The position numbers were made by a program, and so were the translations under genes. A DNA stretch of 15,742 nucleotides from JACCXJ01 sp052387115. Lineage in GTDB: Bacteria; Pseudomonadota; Gammaproteobacteria; JACCXJ01. Below are positions 12,405 to 15,742 of this stretch, piece by piece; the stretch's first letter is position 1; each line of letters begins with the position of its first letter. A model generated the notes under the pieces. The model worked only from the letters and a program-made list of their open reading frames with translations. It did not search any database and was not told the origin of the DNA. The stretch lies in NCBI GenBank assembly GCA_052387115.1, contig JBQTJM010000366.1, positions 1 to 15,742 of the forward strand, read 5' to 3'.

Positions 12405-13415
12405 ATGTTGGCGAACCCGACGAATGTGTTGAGCCCGCATCAGATCGAGGTGCAGACCATCGGCCCGCGGTGCGCCCGCATTACGCTCGAGCCCCTGGAC
12501 CGCGGTTTCGGCCATACCCTGGGAAACGCCTTGCGCCGCGTCTTGTTGTCTTCACTGCCGGGCTGCGCGGTGACCGAGGTCACGATCGAGAACGTCCTGC
12601 ACGAGTACACGACCATCCCCGGTGTGCAGGAGGACGTCACGGACATCCTGTTGAACCTCAAGGGCCTCGCCATACGCATGCACGCGAAAGACGAGGCCGT
12701 CCTGACCCTCAACAAGAAAGGCAGGGGCGCTGTTCTGGCGGGTGACGTGACCCTCGACCACGACGTCGAGATCGTCAACCCAGGCCACCATATCGCGACC
12801 TTGATGGAGTCCGGTGAGCTGCACCTGACGCTCAAGCTCACGCGTAGCCGTGGCTACACCCCGGCGACGATCGGCGCGAGCGTCGGCGAGGAAGAACAGG
12901 AACGTACCATCGGCCGTTTGAGATTGGACGCCTCGTTCAGCCCGGTTCGGCGCGTGGCCTACGAGGTCCAGAATGCCCGTGTGGAACAGCGCACGGACCT
13001 CGACAAGCTCATCATGGAGGTCGAGACGAATGGGGCCATCGAGCCGCAGAAGGCCATCCGGGATGCCGCTTACATCCTGCAAGGGCAGCTCGCGGTGTTC
13101 CTGGACCTGGCCGGGGCCGAGCCTTTACAGGTCACGGCGCGAGAGCTGGAGCTCGATCCCATCCTGTTGCGTTCCATCGACGACCTGGAGCTGACCGTGC
13201 GTTCCGCCAATTGTCTCAAGGCCGAGAACATCTATTTTGTCGGGGACCTGATCCAGCGCACCGAGGTGGAGTTGATGAGGACCCCCAACCTCGGCAAGAA
13301 ATCGCTGACGGAGATCAAAGGCGTTCTGGCCACACGCGGCCTCTCGCTGGGGATGCGGCTCACTAACTGGCCGCCGCCGGGGCTACACCGGCAAGAGCAG
13401 CAGGTCCAGGCTTAG
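12405..13415 (+). CDS. rpoA: RNA polymerase subunit alpha
   Basis: The ATG at 12405 lies 6 nt after GGAGG (12394-12398) and gives 336 residues (E. coli 329). The open frame extends far upstream inside rpsD but has no family sequence there. The N-terminal domain has LEPLDRGFGHTLGNALRRVL near 28-47 with the assembly arginines 44-45, then EYTTIPGVQEDVTDILLNLK. A linker follows near 235-252. The C-terminal domain carries the UP-element and activator-binding residues Arg266, Asn269, Cys270, Lys272, Gly297, Lys299 and Ser300 in VRSANCLKAENI and TPNLGKKSLTEIKGVL. Alpha dimerises to start polymerase assembly. Its end shows a 6-bp duplication across the stop. Confidence 0.98.
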   Translation: MLANPTNVLSPHQIEVQTIGPRCARITLEPLDRGFGHTLGNALRRVLLSSLPGCAVTEVTIENVLHEYTTIPGVQEDVTDILLNLKGLAIRMHAKDEAVLTLNKKGRGAVLAGDVTLDHDVEIVNPGHHIATLMESGELHLTLKLTRSRGYTPATIGASVGEEEQERTIGRLRLDASFSPVRRVAYEVQNARVEQRTDLDKLIMEVETNGAIEPQKAIRDAAYILQGQLAVFLDLAGAEPLQVTARELELDPILLRSIDDLELTVRSANCLKAENIYFVGDLIQRTEVELMRTPNLGKKSLTEIKGVLATRGLSLGMRLTNWPPPGLHRQEQQVQA

Positions 13416-13419
13416 GCTT
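13408..13419 (+). repeat. 6-bp tandem duplication across the rpoA stop
   Basis: AGGCTT occurs twice in a row (13408-13413, 13414-13419), with the rpoA TAG lying at the junction (GCT TAG GCT TCG). It is short enough to be chance, but it sits at the same place, the 3' end of a gene, as the longer duplications in this operon. Confidence 0.5.
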
Positions 13420-13432
13420 CGGGGGAACCTCC

Positions 13433-13840
13433 ATGCGCCATTTGAATAGCGGGCGGCAGCTCAGCCGCAACAGCAGCCATCGCAAGGCGACGCTGCAGAG
13501 CATGGCGGTGTCGCTATTCCGGTACGAGGCTATCAAGACCACCCTGCCCAAGGCCAAGGAGCTGCGGCGGACCGCCGAGCCCTTGATCACACTCGCGAAG
13601 CAAGACAGCGTCGCCAAGCGCCGGCTGGCCTTCGCGCGGCTGCGCGACCAGGAGGTGGTGGCCAAGCTGTTCCGCGAGCTCGGACCGCGCTACCGGGAGC
13701 GGCCCGGTGGCTATCTCCGCATCTTGAAATGCGGCTTTCGCCCGGGGGATCGGGCGCCCATGGCCTTCGTGGAGCTGGTCGACCGCCCGCGCGAGGACAG
13801 CGGAAACGCAGCGGAGCAGGCCGCGCCGGCCCGAACCTGA
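13433..13840 (+). CDS. rplQ: 50S ribosomal protein L17
   Basis: The 135-residue product matches L17 (E. coli 127 aa). MRHLNSGRQLSRNSSHRKAT is the signature start; LQSMAVSLFRYEAIKTTLPK, AKELRRTAEPLITLAKQDSV and GGYLRILKCGFRPGDRAPMA complete it. The C-terminus is a short acidic/Ala tail (EDSGNAAEQAAPART) longer than usual. L17 sits near the tunnel exit of the 50S subunit. A GGGGGAA patch at 13421-13427 is its ribosome binding site. It is the last ribosomal gene of the cluster, as is normal after rpoA. Confidence 0.97.
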   Translation: MRHLNSGRQLSRNSSHRKATLQSMAVSLFRYEAIKTTLPKAKELRRTAEPLITLAKQDSVAKRRLAFARLRDQEVVAKLFRELGPRYRERPGGYLRILKCGFRPGDRAPMAFVELVDRPREDSGNAAEQAAPART

Positions 13841-13865
13841 CGGCCGCGAACCGCGCCGTGCGCCC

Positions 13866-13905
13866 TTCGGTGCGTCGCCTGTCGGATCGCACAGGGCGAC
13901 CCGAA
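13866..13905 (+). promoter_or_regulatory. Long hairpin before the ACT-domain gene, reaching its start codon
   Basis: GTCGCCTGT (13874-13882) can pair with ACAGGGCGAC (13891-13900), one base bulged, around an 8-nt loop; after a 3-nt bulge TTCGG (13866-13870) pairs with CCGAA (13901-13905), whose last A is the first base of the ACT-gene ATG. About 14 base pairs are possible. No T-run follows, so it is not a typical rho-independent terminator. It could hold the start codon closed or mark the end of the ribosomal transcript. I see only the pairing; the function is inferred. Confidence 0.5.
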
Positions 13906-14315
13906 TGCAGTATGCGATAGAGCGCCAGCTCACCATCGCCATCGAGAACCAGCCCGGGCGCTTGGCGGCCATCGCCCGGGTCATGGCCGCGCACGGCATC
14001 AATATCCAGGACATCTCCGTGATCGACACGGTCGAGCAGGGGGTGATCCGCCTCGTCACCAGCGATGCGGCCGCCTGTCGCCTGGTGCTGGCCGACGCGG
14101 GTCTCTATGTCCTGGAAGCCGAGGTGCTGGTCGTCGACCTCCCCGATACCCCGGGCATGCTCGGCACCCTGAGCCAGGCCCTGGCAGATGCCCGGATCAA
14201 CATCGATTACGCCTACGGCAGCGTGGGTCCGGGGGCGCGACAGGTGCGGCTCGTGCTCAAGGTCTCGAACCTCGCCAGGGCCTGCGAGGTGCTCCACAGT
14301 TTCGAGGCCTCTTAG
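13905..14315 (+). CDS. Tandem ACT-domain protein
   Basis: This 136-residue protein consists of two ACT domains. The first (about residues 7-68) has IENQPGRLAAIARVMAAHGI and NIQDISVIDT; the second (about 73-134) has LPDTPGMLGTLSQALADARI and NIDYAYGS. Both show the PGxL turn and the GINI/RINI strand characteristic of ACT regulatory domains, which bind amino acids in enzymes such as IlvN, aspartokinase or PGDH. No catalytic domain is attached, so it is probably a stand-alone ligand sensor or a small regulatory subunit; the partner is unknown. The start ATG is partly inside a hairpin. It follows rplQ by 64 nt and ends just before a reductase-like gene (2 nt from that gene's probable original GTG), suggesting the two form a pair. 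Confidence 0.8.
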   Translation: MQYAIERQLTIAIENQPGRLAAIARVMAAHGINIQDISVIDTVEQGVIRLVTSDAAACRLVLADAGLYVLEAEVLVVDLPDTPGMLGTLSQALADARINIDYAYGSVGPGARQVRLVLKVSNLARACEVLHSFEAS

Positions 14316-14317
14316 CC

Positions 14318-14432
14318 GTGGCGTGTCTTCGTGAGGGTTCGATTGGCATCGAGCCCCCGAGCGCGCTGGGCAGCGGCTTTTTCTTCCACTTGACCGAAGG
14401 TTTGTCCCGGCTCGATGGCCAGGTTTTTTTTT
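14318..14432 (+). other. Out-of-frame N-terminal segment of the PanE-like gene, up to a T9 run
   Basis: A GTG at 14318, 2 nt after the ACT-gene stop and 10 nt after GAGG (14304-14307), opens a frame with high GC at third codon positions. It encodes MACLREGSIGIEPPSALGSG and then FFFHLTEGLSRLDGQVFF. This aligns with the first strand and nucleotide loop of ketopantoate reductases (IxIxGPGALGS) and the second strand. At the nine T of 14424-14432 the frame is lost; reading eight T instead would join it exactly to LERRGSASAAALR of the following gene and give a 394-residue protein. I therefore see this as the missing 5' end of the next gene. Confidence 0.65.
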
Positions 14433-15503
14433 CTGGAGCGCCGGGGATCGGCGAGTGCTGCGGCGCTGCGGATGGGAGGCGAGATCCGCATCGCTACCGG
14501 CGCAAGGGTGCGCCGCCTGCCCGCCGCGACCCATCTCAAACCGGACCTCGTCAGTTGCTATCTCTCGGGGCTGCTGCCCGAGGTGGTTCTCGTGTGTGCG
14601 AACCCCGATCAGCTCCTCGGCATCATCGATTCGTTCGTGGCCGTCATCGAGCGCGCACACGCCGATGGTCTCTTGGAGATCGACACGCCACCCGTGCCGA
14701 TGCTGGTCTTGACCGCCAACGGCATCTACTTCCAGCGCATCCGTCAATTATTCATCGAGCGCATCGAGGAAGGGACGCTGTACGGGCGTTTGCCGGACCT
14801 GTGGCCGGGACGCATGCCCTGGATCGTGGGAAGGCTCCTGCGTGGCGTGACCCTGCAGAGCGCGATCCGGGAGGGGCAGGGGGCTGAGACGGTGTACCGC
14901 CCGGGCCCTAGCGGCCTCACCCGCCTCGCCGGTGGCGAGGCTCAAAGCCGCGAGCGTTGCCACGCCGTTCTGGCTCAGAAGGGCGGGTGGTTCGAGATTG
15001 CCGCGCACTCCTCCGCCACTCGTCTGGAGTTCGACAAGGCTATGTTCAACCTACCGGCTAACCTCCTGGGGCAGATCTACGCCATCGATGACGCGGGGCG
15101 ATTCCGGCCCTTGACGGTAGCCGAGGTCATCGTGCCGGCGAGAGAGCCGGAGATCCGCGCGCTGATCCGGCAGGTGTTCCGGGTGGGCCAGGCGATCAAG
15201 GTGTACGGCGATTCGGACGACCTCGAGGCCCTTTATGCCGAGGTCGTGTCGGTGTGGGGGCGCCACGCCGACCATGTGCCCTCGAGCCTTCAATGGGTGG
15301 ATTTCAAGGTGCGCGAGGGGACCTTGGAGCCGGTCATGACCCCCACGGAGTCGTGGCTCCTGGGGCCCCTGGTGCGCTACGCGCGCTCCGCCGGGCTCGA
15401 CGCCGCCGCCGGCTATTTCGAGCTACTGCAGGAGCGGCTCGTAGACAAGCTCACCCTGGCGGTCCATCGTCGCATTGAGGCCCTTCACGGGGTGCCTCCG
15501 TGA
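14415..15503 (+). CDS. Ketopantoate reductase (PanE/ApbA)-family protein, probably 5'-frameshifted
   Basis: From ATG 14415 there are 362 residues. LERRGSASAAALRMGG continues a Rossmann fold (second strand end), PEVVLVCANPDQLLGIIDSF is the next strand and helix, and LTANGIYF holds Asn102, matching the PanE active-site NG. The helical C-terminal domain has FDKAMFNLPANLLGQIYA with Lys208 (like catalytic Lys176 of E. coli PanE), Asn212 and Asn216. VPSSLQW gives Ser290/291, and GTLEPV gives Glu305 in the place of Glu256. Such enzymes reduce a 2-keto acid with NADPH, in PanE ketopantoate to pantoate. The family match is my own reading and substrate is uncertain: the protein is longer than PanE (about 300 aa). 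As it stands the N-terminal nucleotide loop is cut off; it lies upstream in another frame (from 14318). Confidence 0.7.
   Translation: MARFFFLERRGSASAAALRMGGEIRIATGARVRRLPAATHLKPDLVSCYLSGLLPEVVLVCANPDQLLGIIDSFVAVIERAHADGLLEIDTPPVPMLVLTANGIYFQRIRQLFIERIEEGTLYGRLPDLWPGRMPWIVGRLLRGVTLQSAIREGQGAETVYRPGPSGLTRLAGGEAQSRERCHAVLAQKGGWFEIAAHSSATRLEFDKAMFNLPANLLGQIYAIDDAGRFRPLTVAEVIVPAREPEIRALIRQVFRVGQAIKVYGDSDDLEALYAEVVSVWGRHADHVPSSLQWVDFKVREGTLEPVMTPTESWLLGPLVRYARSAGLDAAAGYFELLQERLVDKLTLAVHRRIEALHGVPP
14424..14432 (+). other. Run of nine T at the frame switch
   Basis: TTTTTTTTT is the longest T homopolymer noticed in the window and lies exactly where the coding frame changes from the 14318 frame to the 14415 frame. 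Such runs promote polymerase slippage, replication errors and sequencing errors. One T fewer restores a single long frame. Confidence 0.9.
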
Positions 15504-15742
15504 GCTCGACCGAGCACGATGGGCCGGTATCCCGGTCGTTCGAGTCGTAGACGATCGGTTGCTTGAACAGCAACAGGTTGTCGCACCGCAGCCCGGAGAC
15601 CGGGTCGCGTGCCATGTTGCCGACGACGGACACCGCGCGAAACGTCTGTGGCGGCCGCATCCAGGTAGATGGCCGCGAGCATCGAGCCCTTGACCCGGTT
15701 GTTCGCGATCATCACGCCATCGGCGGGTCGGAGCACCGGGCG
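15451..15742 (-). CDS. Partial minus-strand gene, beta-helix-like, with a mid-gene frame change
   Basis: Reading the minus strand from the window edge, one frame gives VLRPADGVMIANNRVKGSML then AAIYLDAA. After about 15660-15640 the plausible sequence continues in the other frame: FRAVSVVGNMARDPVSGLRC, DNLLLFKQPIVYDSNDRDTG, ending at a stop at 15451-15453. The first frame becomes Arg-rich with low GC at third positions beyond that point, while the second keeps high GC3; the second has stop codons further upstream. The repeated pattern IANNRVKG / VVGNMARD resembles turns of right-handed parallel beta-helix proteins, but this is tentative. The 5' part lies outside the window. It converges with the PanE-like gene and overlaps its 3' end by about 50 nt. 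Confidence 0.42.

Noticed and set aside
13587..14747. Minus-strand open frame of 386 codons opposite rplQ, the ACT gene and the PanE-like 5' end
   Set aside because: It crosses three well-supported + strand coding stretches and shows no recognisable family or codon pattern of its own.
1..15742. Search for CRISPR arrays, insertion sequences, tRNA or rRNA genes
   Set aside because: No regularly spaced repeats with spacers, no transposase-like frames and no tRNA-like cloverleaf or rRNA sequence were recognised by eye.

Overview
The window is a GC-rich bacterial chromosome segment carrying the complete, collinear S10-spc-alpha ribosomal protein supercluster on the + strand, followed by a short non-ribosomal end. 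The order is tuf(3' end)-rpsJ-rplC-rplD-rplW-rplB-rpsS-rplV-rpsC-rplP-rpmC-rpsQ-rplN-rplX-rplE-rpsN-rpsH-rplF-rplR-rpsE-rpmD-rplO-secY-rpmJ-rpsM-rpsK-rpsD-rpoA-rplQ. secY is followed directly by rpmJ and rpsM with no adk, map or infA between them. rpsN is the 101-aa C-minus type. The protein sequences are close to those of E. coli. Together these point to a gammaproteobacterium; the genus cannot be told from this window.

Positions 1-13840 read as one long transcription unit. Gaps are mostly 0-50 nt and there are several stop/start overlaps (rplD/rplW, rplP/rpmC, rplX/rplE, rpsE/rpmD). No convincing internal promoter or rho-independent terminator is visible. Only 50 nt separate tuf from rpsJ, so there is no room for an E. 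coli-type L4-responsive S10 leader. SecY (translocon), RpoA (RNA polymerase alpha) and S10/NusE link ribosome production here to protein export and transcription.

The most unusual structure is a set of short direct repeats placed at the 3' ends of genes inside the operon. They lie at rpsS-rplV (15-nt unit), rplV-rpsC (17-nt period), rpsC-rplP (21-nt period) and rpsM-rpsK (21/25 nt). In these four cases the repeat copies the stop codon, and often a Shine-Dalgarno-like patch. A fifth set (27/30/30 nt) lies inside rpmC and lengthens L29 by about 30 residues. A minimal 6-bp duplication spans the rpoA stop.

After rplQ come a tandem ACT-domain protein (13905-14315) and a ketopantoate reductase (PanE/ApbA)-family protein (14415-15503). 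The N-terminal Rossmann segment of the latter is encoded just upstream (from 14318) in another frame, separated by a run of nine T. A convergent minus-strand gene (15451-15742, running off the edge), probably beta-helix-like, also changes coding frame in mid-gene. Both distal genes are therefore decaying, wrongly assembled or recoded, in contrast to the intact ribosomal cluster.
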